A stretch of 9,364 nt of DNA from positions 1 to 9,364 of the forward strand of contig JAGUYV010000390.1 in the NCBI GenBank assembly GCA_020061125.1, written 5' to 3'. Of this stretch, positions 1 to 6,900 are shown piece by piece. A program made the translations under genes and the position numbers. This DNA comes from a bacterium. GTDB lineage: Bacteria > UBP15 > UBA6099 > DSWB01. A model generated the notes under the pieces. It worked only from the letters and a program-made list of their open reading frames with translations. It searched no databases and was not told the DNA's origin. The stretch's first letter is position 1. Every line of letters begins with the position of its first letter.

Positions 1-3000
1 CCGCAACGCCCTCCACAACAACCACCGCCACGCCCGCGGCTACGGCGCCGCCCGAAACGCCCGATGATATCCCCGATACCGTTCCCGATGCGCAGCCTTC
101 CCCCGCAACCGCTCCGGCACCTGTCCCGGCGGCCCCCGCAACCGGCACGGAAGCAGCAACCGGCACTCCTTCCACACCGTCCGGTTCTGTGCCGGACACG
201 CAATCCAAGGACGCCCCCGCGCCGCCAAAAATCGGCCCGGTTCAAATCACCGGCTTCACGGAAATCATTTCACAGAATGCGTCCGTGAGCGGTGGCAGCG
301 AATACCATTTCCTGTCCCAGAACGGGCTGCTCTATTTCGACAAATTCCGGCAGCGCACGCACATCAATCTGGAAGGGGAGCTGGACAACGGAACCGTTCT
401 CACGGGCGAGTTCGTGGAAATGCCGTACCTGGATCGCGTATTCCGGCTCGAAGCTACGCATAAGCGGTACAAGGCGCTGATCGGGGACACATCCGCGGAA
501 TTCGAATCCGGCCCCATGACCTCGTTCCGCAAGCAGATCCGGGGGCTGGACCTGTACTACGACCTCGGCAGCGCGCGGCTCGATGTGCTGTTCAGCAAAC
601 AAAAATCGCGCACCCAGTCGCAGACCTTCGTGGGCCGCAATGTGCGCGGCCCATATGCCCTGCGTGACACGGGCCTGGTGGAAAACACCGAGGTGGTGCG
701 CGTGAACGGCCAGCCCGTGCCACGCTCCGAATACACCATTGACTATTTCATGGGCCAGATCACCTTCAACCGGGTCATGGACCCCGGAGACACCATCGAG
801 GTGAATTACGAATCCGAGGTGTGGCTGGACTTGCGCACCGGCAACTTGTTCGGTGTCACCCTGCAAAGCGATTTCATGCAGGGCCGGGCCAGCGCGGGCG
901 TGTCGTTCCTACGAGAGGAAACGGATGTGCTGCCCCAGGCCAAGGTGTTCAGCGAATCCAGCGAGGCGTCCAAGCAGAACCTTCTGGACGCGGACACGGG
1001 CGGCTATGTTTTCTATCTCGGTCAGACGCGCCTGGAAAAGAACCATGAACTGATCACGGCGCGCGCCACGGACACGGTCACGCTGCGCAAGGATACGGAC
1101 TATTTCATGGACTATGCATCGGGCGTGGTCACCTTCGCCACGGGGTCCGCAACATTCGCGGCGCTGCCCGGTTCCGCAACCATCACCGTGGTGTTCAATT
1201 ACTACGACCAGAGCTATGTCCAGTGGGTGCAGGACGAAGAATTGAGCGGAGACGGCGAAATCGAGTACATGCTGTCCTACGAGCGCATCTACGGCGGCAC
1301 GGAGTACGCGGCGATTTATATCAACGGCGCTTTCGTGCGCCAGCTCATCGCGGGCGTGGATTACGAGATCAGCGAGGGCAACAACTCGATTGTGTTTCTG
1401 GACGCGGGCGCCATGCCGTCCAGCAGCTTTGGGAGAACGGTGCGGATCAGCTACGAAATCGTGCCGGGCGCGGAATTGAGCGTGTCCGATGTTACGGCCG
1501 CGCGCACGGTGCAGTCCGTGTTCGGGGAAGCGGCATTTGGAGCGTGGAAGGTGTCGGCAGAGGCCGCGCAGAGCGCTTCGGACCTGCGGCTCAAGACCGT
1601 GCCCGTGGTCGAGGAAATCGTGGGCTTTGTCACGGACGCCTCGCAGACCGAATTCCTGCTCCGGCATCAGGCCATGTACAACAGCGTGGAAATCTACTTC
1701 AACGATGTGTCCGCGCCGTCCGCGCGGCAGACCTCCGGCTCGGACTTCGTTGTGGAATACGATGCGGCCACGGACCGCACGCGCATCCGCTTCAAGCGCG
1801 ACATCCCTCTGGGCACCACGATCATCGCGAATTACAAATTCCAGTCCAGCGCAGATTACCTCAAGAGCCGGGACGGCAAAGCGGGCCGCCTGGTGGCGGA
1901 ATACGACGGGCGCGGCGCAAAGTTCCGCGGCGAGTTCATGAAGAAAAGCCCGCTCTTTACGCCGGTCACGGCATACAACGATCTGGAAAACGAGCGCGTT
2001 TTCGCAACGCTGTCAATCGCGGACATTTACAATTTATCGCTTGACCTGGACTACGCCCGGCAGACGCATTACCAGGATCTCGCTTCGTCCGCCCAGACTG
2101 AATTCGACAAACTCAAAACCCGGCTCGGCTACAGTTTCGGCGATGGCCACAGCCTGGCCTACACCATGGAAACGCACACGAGGCAGGACAACCTGGCCGC
2201 GCGCCTCACGGACACAAGCCTGTCCGGGCAGCGCGTGGACGCGGTGTACAGGGTGAACGAAACCATGTCCGCCAAAGCCTCGTACGAGATGCGGGACATT
2301 GAGGACGGCGCCGGGCGCGCCGCGGACCGCGATGTGCAGCGCGGCAGCCTTGGCCTCAACTGGCGACCCTCGCAGCAGCTTCAACTGGACCTGACCCTGG
2401 GCGACAGCGCCCTGCGTTCCGCGCCGCCCGAATCCTTGGGCATGGAGTCCTTCACCATCCGCACTCTGCTCACGCAGCTCAACGCCAGGTACCTGCCGTC
2501 CCCGAGCCTGTCCGTGAACATCAACATGGACAAGCAGAACATCGAGGACACGCGCGAGGACGCGCCCGGCGGCAAGCTGGACAACATTCGCGCCGAGGTG
2601 TTCGGCAAAGGCGCGCCCTTCAGCGGCCGGGAGGGTGTGTTTAAGGAATACCTGATCAGCTACTACAGGCAGGACCGCCCGGATCTTGTGTTCGGCGACT
2701 CGCGCACGGATGTGTCCACGCTGCGGCTCACCCTGCGCGCGGGCGCGCAACTCATGGTGATTCCGTCGTTCACTGCTTCGAAGTCGCTGATAGGCACAGG
2801 AAGCCGGAGCCGGGACAACACTGCGGGCGTGCGCGTGCAGTACCGCGACGGCGCAACCGTGGGCTGGCGCGCGGCCGCGGGTTACAGCTCCAGCGCGCGC
2901 TCCGGCAGGAATGTGCCCATCTCCAACCCGTCCGCCGCCACCACATACGACAGCGATCAGACCCAGATTTCCCTGTTCCTCGATTACATGACCGGAGACA

Positions 3001-3302
3001 GATGGTCCTGGAGCGGCATCTACCAGAACACGGCCTCGTCCGGAACCGGCAACTTCAGCAGTACATCTTATACGAGCAAGCTGAATTATCTGCTCAACGA
3101 CTCAAGCAGCCTGCGTCTGGTGTACAACCTGGATCAGACCGCGGCGTCCGGAGACCGCACCACCTTTGAAGCCGGCGCGGTCACGAGGTTCGACAAAAAC
3201 ATGGATCTGGATGTGGAATACAAAACGCAGGACCAGACCGGCTCCAGCGGCAGCGATTACAACGGCACGCTTTTCACCATGAAGCTGCGCATCACCTTCT
3301 GA
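1..3302 (+). CDS. Large outer-membrane beta-barrel protein with Pro-rich linker and four repeated beta-sandwich modules (5' end outside window)
   Basis: The frame is open from position 3 to the TGA at 3300-3302, so the start lies upstream and any signal peptide is not visible. A GTG at 189 could be picked as a start, but the frame upstream of it codes a coherent Pro/Ala/Thr-rich linker (3-188), so it is probably internal. Counting residues from that GTG: about 15-160 is beta-rich. Four related modules follow at about 163-208, 280-339, 363-424 and 475-552. They carry the pattern 'V.VNG....DY.IDY..G.ITF......GD.I.V.YE', and 'VRGPYAL' stands before the first. About 555-1037 is a run of amphipathic, Tyr- and Arg-rich strands ending in KLRITF; the final Phe is the usual outer-membrane assembly signal. 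Similar modules occur in SprA-like and other large surface proteins of poorly studied diderms. Function is unknown; secretion, adhesion or transport are possible. Gene class is certain, role is not. Confidence 0.85.
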   Translation, partial: ATPSTTTTATPAATAPPETPDDIPDTVPDAQPSPATAPAPVPAAPATGTEAATGTPSTPSGSVPDTQSKDAPAPPKIGPVQITGFTEIISQNASVSGGSEYHFLSQNGLLYFDKFRQRTHINLEGELDNGTVLTGEFVEMPYLDRVFRLEATHKRYKALIGDTSAEFESGPMTSFRKQIRGLDLYYDLGSARLDVLFSKQKSRTQSQTFVGRNVRGPYALRDTGLVENTEVVRVNGQPVPRSEYTIDYFMGQITFNRVMDPGDTIEVNYESEVWLDLRTGNLFGVTLQSDFMQGRASAGVSFLREETDVLPQAKVFSESSEASKQNLLDADTGGYVFYLGQTRLEKNHELITARATDTVTLRKDTDYFMDYASGVVTFATGSATFAALPGSATITVVFNYYDQSYVQWVQDEELSGDGEIEYMLSYERIYGGTEYAAIYINGAFVRQLIAGVDYEISEGNNSIVFLDAGAMPSSSFGRTVRISYEIVPGAELSVSDVTAARTVQSVFGEAAFGAWKVSAEAAQSASDLRLKTVPVVEEIVGFVTDASQTEFLLRHQAMYNSVEIYFNDVSAPSARQTSGSDFVVEYDAATDRTRIRFKRDIPLGTTIIANYKFQSSADYLKSRDGKAGRLVAEYDGRGAKFRGEFMKKSPLFTPVTAYNDLENERVFATLSIADIYNLSLDLDYARQTHYQDLASSAQTEFDKLKTRLGYSFGDGHSLAYTMETHTRQDNLAARLTDTSLSGQRVDAVYRVNETMSAKASYEMRDIEDGAGRAADRDVQRGSLGLNWRPSQQLQLDLTLGDSALRSAPPESLGMESFTIRTLLTQLNARYLPSPSLSVNINMDKQNIEDTREDAPGGKLDNIRAEVFGKGAPFSGREGVFKEYLISYYRQDRPDLVFGDSRTDVSTLRLTLRAGAQLMVIPSFTASKSLIGTGSRSRDNTAGVRVQYRDGATVGWRAAAGYSSSARSGRNVPISNPSAATTYDSDQTQISLFLDYMTGDRWSWSGIYQNTASSGTGNFSSTSYTSKLNYLLNDSSSLRLVYNLDQTAASGDRTTFEAGAVTRFDKNMDLDVEYKTQDQTGSSGSDYNGTLFTMKLRITF
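675..1844 (+). repeat. Four divergent beta-sandwich modules inside the outer-membrane protein gene
   Basis: The translated modules lie at about 675-812, 1026-1205, 1275-1460 and 1611-1844. Shared landmarks are a short 'V.VNG' or 'IYING' strand, a 'DY.IDY..G.ITF' core (DYFMDYASGVVTF in module 2, DYEISEGNNSIVF in module 3, DFVVEYDAATDRTRIRF in module 4), and a closing strand ending in a YE, YYD or YKF-type motif. They are similar only at protein level; I see no long nucleotide repeats. This suggests old duplication and not recent amplification. Confidence 0.6.
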
Positions 3303-3335
3303 CGCGACCGAGCTGGATTTTTCCGCGGCTTCGAA

Positions 3336-3341
3336 TACAAT
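3336..3341 (+). promoter_or_regulatory. Weak candidate -10 element for xseB
   Basis: TACAAT sits 45 bp before the TTG start of xseB, in the short gap after the outer-membrane protein gene. The matching -35 position (3313-3318, CTGGAT) agrees poorly with TTGACA. The gene may instead be read through from upstream. Low confidence. Confidence 0.2.
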
Positions 3342-3372
3342 ACCTGCAACAGCGCCGCGCGCGCATGGAAGC

Positions 3373-3378
3373 GAGGGG
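3373..3378 (+). promoter_or_regulatory. Shine-Dalgarno deciding the TTG start of xseB
   Basis: GAGGGG lies 7 nt before the TTG at 3386, the ideal spacing. The in-frame ATG at 3365 has no purine-rich site in front of it (the upstream bases are GC-alternating), so the TTG is the better start. Confidence 0.6.
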
Positions 3379-3385
3379 ATCCGGT

Positions 3386-3607
3386 TTGGCCAAAAAGAAC
3401 GCCTATGAAAAGAACATGAAGCGGCTCGAGGAAATCACGGAAAAAATCGAGCAGGGCGAACTCGATCTCGACAAGACCGTGGAACTGTTCGAGGAAGGCA
3501 CCAAGCTGGCCGGAGAATGCCACGAGTTTCTGAACAGCACCGAACTGAAGATCAACAAACTCATCAACGGCGAAACACTGGAAACAACCGAATTCAAACC
3601 TGAATGA
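3386..3607 (+). CDS. xseB: Exodeoxyribonuclease VII small subunit
   Basis: The 73-residue product (80 if the ATG at 3365 is used) reads as a typical XseB: 'YEKNMKRLEEITEKIEQGEL' followed by 'LDKTVELFEEGTKLAGECHEFLNS', a two-helix hairpin that packs against XseA. E. coli XseB is 80 residues. With XseA it forms the cytoplasmic exonuclease VII, which degrades single-stranded DNA from both ends. The start was placed at TTG 3386 because of the GAGGGG 7 nt upstream; the extra residues from the ATG (MEARGSG) are not family-like. The gene follows the outer-membrane protein gene by 83 bp on the same strand and faces the glycosyltransferase gene at its 3' end. xseA is not in the window, and neither are the ispA/dxs genes that often neighbour xseB. 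Confidence 0.93.
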   Translation: MAKKNAYEKNMKRLEEITEKIEQGELDLDKTVELFEEGTKLAGECHEFLNSTELKINKLINGETLETTEFKPE

Positions 3608-3608
3608 G

Positions 3609-3629
3609 ACGCGCCCGGACGCGTGGCGC
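3609..3629. terminator. Short GC hairpins between convergent xseB and the glycosyltransferase gene
   Basis: The 29-bp gap holds two mutually exclusive small stems: ACGCG/CGCGT (3609-3613 with 3620-3624, 6-nt loop) and GCGCC/GGCGC (3611-3615 with 3625-3629, 9-nt loop). Neither is followed by a T-run on either strand, so this is at best a weak, non-canonical bidirectional terminator. Confidence 0.25.
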
Positions 3630-3636
3630 AATATGT

Positions 3637-4881
3637 TCACGAAAGAGCGGAAATCCCGTTCAAAGTCTGAATGATGGAATCGGCGCGCCGTTCCCAGGTG
3701 TGATCGCGCAGCACGCGGGCGCGTGCGCGCGCGGCCATGGCCCGGCGCTCGTCCCCGTTTTCGAGATAAAACGCGGCCAGGCGGCGCAGGTCTTCCAGAT
3801 CCCGGTACACGGCGATCTCTTCGCCGGGCGCGAACAGCGCGGCCGCGTCCTCGCGCCAGTCCGTGAGCAGGAATCCGCCGCACGCGGGCGCATCGAAGGC
3901 GCGCTGGTTCAGCGCCGTGGCCAGTTGCACGCTCGATACATTCAAAATGATCTTCGCCGAACTGTACACCACGGGCGTCTCGTTTTCATAATCCACGGGC
4001 GCATGGGCGCGCGCATGCGCAAGGCCCAGGTCCGCCCAGCCCGGCCCGCCGTACACGGAAACCTGGCATTCCGGCAGGGCGCGCACGGCTTCCAGGCGCT
4101 GATGCCGCGCAATCTGCGAGAGCACGGATTGCAGGAACATGTTGTGCTGCTCGGCGTTGCTCATGAATTGGCGCATGGCGTCCGCGAGCGCGGGCGGGTG
4201 GCGCTGGAGCACGGACTGGAGCAGGGCGTCCATGTCGCCGCCGCCCATGACGAGCCACGCCTCGAACGACTGCTGCGCCAGAGAGGTCAGCAGCGGGGGC
4301 CAGCCGCCCGCGCCGCGCTGCGCGGCAAAATCCGCGCTGTCCGCCACCGAGCCGATGAACGCGATATCCGCGGCGTGCGCGGGGTCCGGTTCGCGCGGGC
4401 GGAAAACGGCCGGATCGGTTCCGAGCGGCAGATAATGCCCCTGTCCGAACCGCTCTTGCAAGATCCGCGCGTAATGCCTGTCCCACACGAACACATGGTA
4501 CAGGGGCGAGGCGTGCAGAATCGAGATGTCCTGAACGAACACGGGCAGCAGGGGTGAGTCGAAGAACAGGGCCGCGCAGGGAATTTCCAGGGCTTCGAAA
4601 AAGTGGCGGCCCTTGTGCGTCTCCGGCATGCCCGGCGGTTTCGGCAGCAGGCCCGAGGAATTATAGAACGCGGCGAAATGCGGCTTGAAGTCGAGGATGC
4701 GTTCGCGCGTGTGTTCGAGGAACGCGTTCATGTTCGAATTGGACACGGGGCGCGTGTCCGCGATGAGCACGGAATGGCCCAGCGCCTCGAAGCCCGCGGT
4801 CAGGCCGCGCATGATGTGCGGGGCCGCGACGCCGCGCGACAGGATTATGACGATACGCAACGGATTTTCTGTTTGTGGCAT
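3637..4881 (-). CDS. CgeB-family glycosyltransferase (DUF3880-like N-terminus, group-1 type C-terminus)
   Basis: The 414-residue protein has the two Rossmann-like halves of a GT-B glycosyltransferase. The N-terminal half (about 8-170) starts with 'RIVIILSRGVAAPHIMRGL' and has 'FFDSPLLP' at 106-113 and 'LGTDPAVFRP' at 153-162; 'ADIAFIGS' follows at 171-178. The C-terminal half carries the family signature: 'YSSAKIILNVSS' (306-317), 'ALNQRAFDAPACGGFLLTD' (323-341), 'LFAPGEEIAVYRDLEDL' (349-365) and a terminal 'DHTWERR'. CgeB-type proteins transfer sugars to surface polymers or proteins; donor and acceptor cannot be read from sequence. It is cytoplasmic, with no signal or membrane segment seen. 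It is the last gene of the minus-strand run, 24 bp after the YkgJ-like gene, without an obvious Shine-Dalgarno, so coupling to upstream translation is likely. Family assignment is firm, substrate unknown. Confidence 0.85.
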   Translation of the reverse strand: MPQTENPLRIVIILSRGVAAPHIMRGLTAGFEALGHSVLIADTRPVSNSNMNAFLEHTRERILDFKPHFAAFYNSSGLLPKPPGMPETHKGRHFFEALEIPCAALFFDSPLLPVFVQDISILHASPLYHVFVWDRHYARILQERFGQGHYLPLGTDPAVFRPREPDPAHAADIAFIGSVADSADFAAQRGAGGWPPLLTSLAQQSFEAWLVMGGGDMDALLQSVLQRHPPALADAMRQFMSNAEQHNMFLQSVLSQIARHQRLEAVRALPECQVSVYGGPGWADLGLAHARAHAPVDYENETPVVYSSAKIILNVSSVQLATALNQRAFDAPACGGFLLTDWREDAAALFAPGEEIAVYRDLEDLRRLAAFYLENGDERRAMAARARARVLRDHTWERRADSIIQTLNGISALS

Positions 4882-4905
4882 GCGGCTGGCGGGCGCGTGG
4901 CCGGG

Positions 4906-5334
4906 CTATTTCTTTTTGCCCTTGTTCTTCTTGAGTCTGGCCTTGCGCTTCTTGTCCTGCTTCTTTTTCTTCTTGAGGCTTTTTTTCATCCTGCGCGTCA
5001 TCAGATATTCATCAACATCCTCGGGGCGGGTGAAGCGGTACTTGTCCCACACCACGCCCTGGGTGTTGAAGGTGCATTCTTCCGGGTCGTAGGACGAGCA
5101 CACGGTGGGATGTTCCCCGTACACCTTGCACATGTTCTTCTTGTCCAGGTTGTCGCACGGGGTCACGAATTCCACGATCCACTGCTTTTCGTGGTCGCGG
5201 TACACATTCACATTCTTGTGAGCCGTGAACCATTTGATTTCATCGAAGTCGGCCTTGGTCTTGGGCTTGTCCAGGTACACGGACACATAGCGGCAGCATT
5301 CAGCCTTGCATTTTTCGAAGTTGCATTCTGTCAT
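4906..5334 (-). CDS. YkgJ-like cysteine-cluster protein with polylysine tail
   Basis: This 142-residue cytoplasmic protein belongs to the YkgJ (CxxCxxCC-type) group, thought to bind zinc or an iron-sulfur centre. Visible cysteines are C4, C9, C13, C14 at the N-terminus and C60, C69, C79, C87 in the body, the latter in 'PCDNLDKKNMCKVYGEHPTV' and the following C79 and C87. The first cluster is spaced C-x4-C-x3-CC, slightly off the family norm. Residues 114-142 form a tail with about 20 Lys/Arg out of 29, which suggests binding to RNA, DNA or ribosomes. The ATG overlaps the stop of the NYN gene by 4 bp (ATGA), so the two are probably translationally coupled; an AAGGA lies 13 nt upstream, rather far. 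Biochemical role is unknown. Family confidence is good, metal identity is inference. Confidence 0.8.
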   Translation of the reverse strand: MTECNFEKCKAECCRYVSVYLDKPKTKADFDEIKWFTAHKNVNVYRDHEKQWIVEFVTPCDNLDKKNMCKVYGEHPTVCSSYDPEECTFNTQGVVWDKYRFTRPEDVDEYLMTRRMKKSLKKKKKQDKKRKARLKKNKGKKK

Positions 5335-5903
5335 GATGTGGAATTTGTCCTTGATGTGTCCGTGGCCGCGGTGCGGGTGGACGAGATGAGCACATTCCTG
5401 TCGAGCGGCATGTAGTAAGTGGCGGCGCGTTTGAGGTCCTCGGAAGTGTTGTTGGGGAAGGACATGACCTCGACCACGAGGCCGCGGGATTTGAGCATAT
5501 TGACCAGATCCACGAAATCGCCGTCGCCGGAGATGAGCACAATGACATCCACGCGTTCGGCGATGGCGATGCTGTCAATGGCGATGCCCATGTCCCAGTC
5601 GCCCTTGGCCGTGCCGTCGGGCCGCAGGCGCAGATCCTTGGACTTGATCTCGAAGCCGATGTTTTCGAGGATGTTGAGAAACCCGGACTGGTCAATGTCC
5701 GGAGACTGCACGATGTACGCGATGGCGCGGATGAGCTGCCGGTCCTGCACGCAGTATTTCATGAGCTTGGAGAAATCAACCTTGGAGTGGTACTGGTATT
5801 TTGCGGAGTAAAACAGGTTCTGCACATCCACAAAAATGGCGATGCGCTGTGCGGTGAGGAGTTGTTTTGCGGATTTGGATTTGATTCTGTGTTCGATTTC
5901 CAT
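5331..5903 (-). CDS. NYN-domain (LabA/DUF88-type PIN-like) nuclease
   Basis: The 190-residue protein has the acidic pattern of the NYN family of PIN-like, metal-dependent ribonucleases. 'IAIFVDVQNLFYSAK' carries D26 and N29, 'KGDWDMGIAIDSI' carries D102, D104 and D110, and 'VLISGDGDFVDLVNML' carries D127 and D129. 'GLVVEVMSF' and 'LKRAATYYMPL' complete the fold. The catalytic set looks intact. The last 17 residues are Ser/Thr-rich (11 of 17) and probably disordered. It starts 21 bp after recR and ends in a 4-bp overlap with the YkgJ-like gene, so it is co-expressed with the dnaX-ybaB-recR genes. Bacterial LabA-type NYN proteins are poorly characterised; RNA processing or decay is the usual proposal. 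Family call is firm, target unknown. Confidence 0.87.
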   Translation of the reverse strand: MEIEHRIKSKSAKQLLTAQRIAIFVDVQNLFYSAKYQYHSKVDFSKLMKYCVQDRQLIRAIAYIVQSPDIDQSGFLNILENIGFEIKSKDLRLRPDGTAKGDWDMGIAIDSIAIAERVDVIVLISGDGDFVDLVNMLKSRGLVVEVMSFPNNTSEDLKRAATYYMPLDRNVLISSTRTAATDTSRTNSTS

Positions 5904-5924
5904 TGGGTGCGTCTCACTTTTCCA

Positions 5925-6536
5925 TTATTTGTTTTCCATGCGGCGGCGTGCGCTCATGGCGCGTGCGATGGTGTCGCCGTCCAGGAATTCGAGGTCCGCG
6001 CCCATGGGAATGCCGTGGGCGGGCCTTGTGATTTGCAGGCCGAGGGGTTCGAGGATTTCGGCCAGATACAGGGCGGTGGCTTCGCCTTCGATGGACGGAT
6101 TGGTGGCGATGATGATTTCGTTGACCGGCCCGTTTTTTGCGCGCTGCACGAGTTCGCCGGAGCGGATGGCGGCCGCGCCCTTGCCCGAGGCCGGGTTGAA
6201 GGTGCCGCCCAGCACATGGTACACGCCCCGGTACCCGCCCGCGCGCTCCAGTGCCAGCACATCCTCGGCGGATTCCACCACGCAGATGGTGGCGGCGTCG
6301 CGCTCCGGGTCCGCGCAGATGGGGCATGGGTTGCTGGCCGTGTCCGTGTAATTGCCGCATGCGGTGCAGCGGGTGATGTTCTTGTGCACGCCCACCACTG
6401 CGCGCGCCATTTCCACGGCGTCGTCGTAAGAACCGTTCAGAACATGCCAGGTCATGCGCGCGGCCGAGCGCGGGCCTACGCCCGGAAGGCGGCGGAACGC
6501 TTCGATGAGCCGGGTGATGGGTTCGGGGTAATTCAT
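5925..6536 (-). CDS. recR: Recombination mediator protein RecR
   Basis: The 203-residue protein is full length for RecR (about 200). An N-terminal helix-hairpin-helix ('LIEAFRRLPGVGPRSAARM', 10-28) is followed by a C4 zinc finger (C57, C60, C71, C74) and a Toprim domain from about 82 ('CVVESAEDVLALE', 'NEIIIATNPSIEGEATALYL'). The C-terminal 'HGIPMGADLEF' motif follows. RecR acts with RecO and RecF to load RecA onto SSB-coated gapped DNA. It lies 19 bp after ybaB, which is the standard neighbour. The usual 'RLA.G' before the last motif reads 'RPAHG' here, a mild deviation. The ATG at 6536 gives the family-typical N-terminus, although the ribosome site in front is weak. Confidence 0.97.
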   Translation of the reverse strand: MNYPEPITRLIEAFRRLPGVGPRSAARMTWHVLNGSYDDAVEMARAVVGVHKNITRCTACGNYTDTASNPCPICADPERDAATICVVESAEDVLALERAGGYRGVYHVLGGTFNPASGKGAAAIRSGELVQRAKNGPVNEIIIATNPSIEGEATALYLAEILEPLGLQITRPAHGIPMGADLEFLDGDTIARAMSARRRMENK

Positions 6537-6555
6537 GCGTGGACCCGCTGCGGAT

Positions 6556-6882
6556 TCAGAATTTCAGCCCCGGAATGTTGGGCATGGGCAGCCCTTTGGT
6601 GATGGATCCCATTTTCTTCTGCGCGTGCTCCTCGGCCTTGGTCATGGCGTCCCGCACGGCAAACAGCACCAGATCCTCGAGCAGCGACGGATCGTCCGGG
6701 TCCATGACCGAGGGGTCAATTTTGATTTCGAGCACTTCCTTGTGCCCGTTCACTTTGCAGGTGACCTTTTTGCTCGGGTCCTCGCCCACGAGTTCGGAGT
6801 CGCCGAGTTCCTTCTGCATCTTTTCCATGTCCTGCTGCATTTTTTTAATGAGGTTTCCCATGTTCTGCATATTGAACGACAT
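6556..6882 (-). CDS. ybaB: YbaB/EbfC family nucleoid-associated protein
   Basis: The 108-residue product has the family layout: an N-terminal amphipathic helix 'MGNLIKKMQQDMEKMQKEL', a beta-hairpin region ending in 'VLEIKIDPSVMDPDDPSLLEDLV', and a second helix 'FAVRDAMTKAEEHAQKKMG', closing with a flexible 'LPMPNIPGLKF'. YbaB/EbfC dimers bind DNA and are tied to nucleoid organisation. The gene is almost always between dnaX and recR, as here (18 and 19 bp gaps). A strong Shine-Dalgarno supports the ATG at 6882. Nothing unusual was seen apart from a run of seven A in the coding strand within 'IKKM'. Confidence 0.96.
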   Translation of the reverse strand: MSFNMQNMGNLIKKMQQDMEKMQKELGDSELVGEDPSKKVTCKVNGHKEVLEIKIDPSVMDPDDPSLLEDLVLFAVRDAMTKAEEHAQKKMGSITKGLPMPNIPGLKF

Positions 6883-6891
6883 GGCTGTTGT

Positions 6892-6899
6892 CTCCTTTT
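6892..6899 (-). promoter_or_regulatory. Strong Shine-Dalgarno of ybaB
   Basis: On the minus strand AAAAGGAG stands 9 nt before the ybaB ATG, in the 18-bp gap after the dnaX stop codon. It is the clearest ribosome binding site in the minus-strand operon and fits the high copy number expected for a nucleoid protein. Confidence 0.7.
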
Positions 6900-6900
6900 G

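Noticed and set aside
189-191. GTG at 189 as the start of the outer-membrane protein
   Set aside because: The frame is open to the window edge and codes a coherent low-complexity linker in the same frame. No Shine-Dalgarno stands before the GTG.
909-1667. Minus-strand open frame of 252 codons, and the similar one at 2034-2750
   Set aside because: Both lie opposite the outer-membrane protein gene, show no family features and have compositions typical of antisense shadows.
3604-4557. Plus-strand open frame of 317 codons
   Set aside because: It is antisense to the CgeB-type glycosyltransferase, whose family motifs are clear. The product is His/Arg/Gly-rich without recognisable motifs, as expected from high-GC codon bias.
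4603-5415. Plus-strand open frame of 270 codons with Leu/Phe-rich stretches that look like membrane helices
   Set aside because: It spans parts of three minus-strand genes. The hydrophobic part is the antisense of the polylysine tail (Lys codons read as Leu/Phe), not a real membrane segment.
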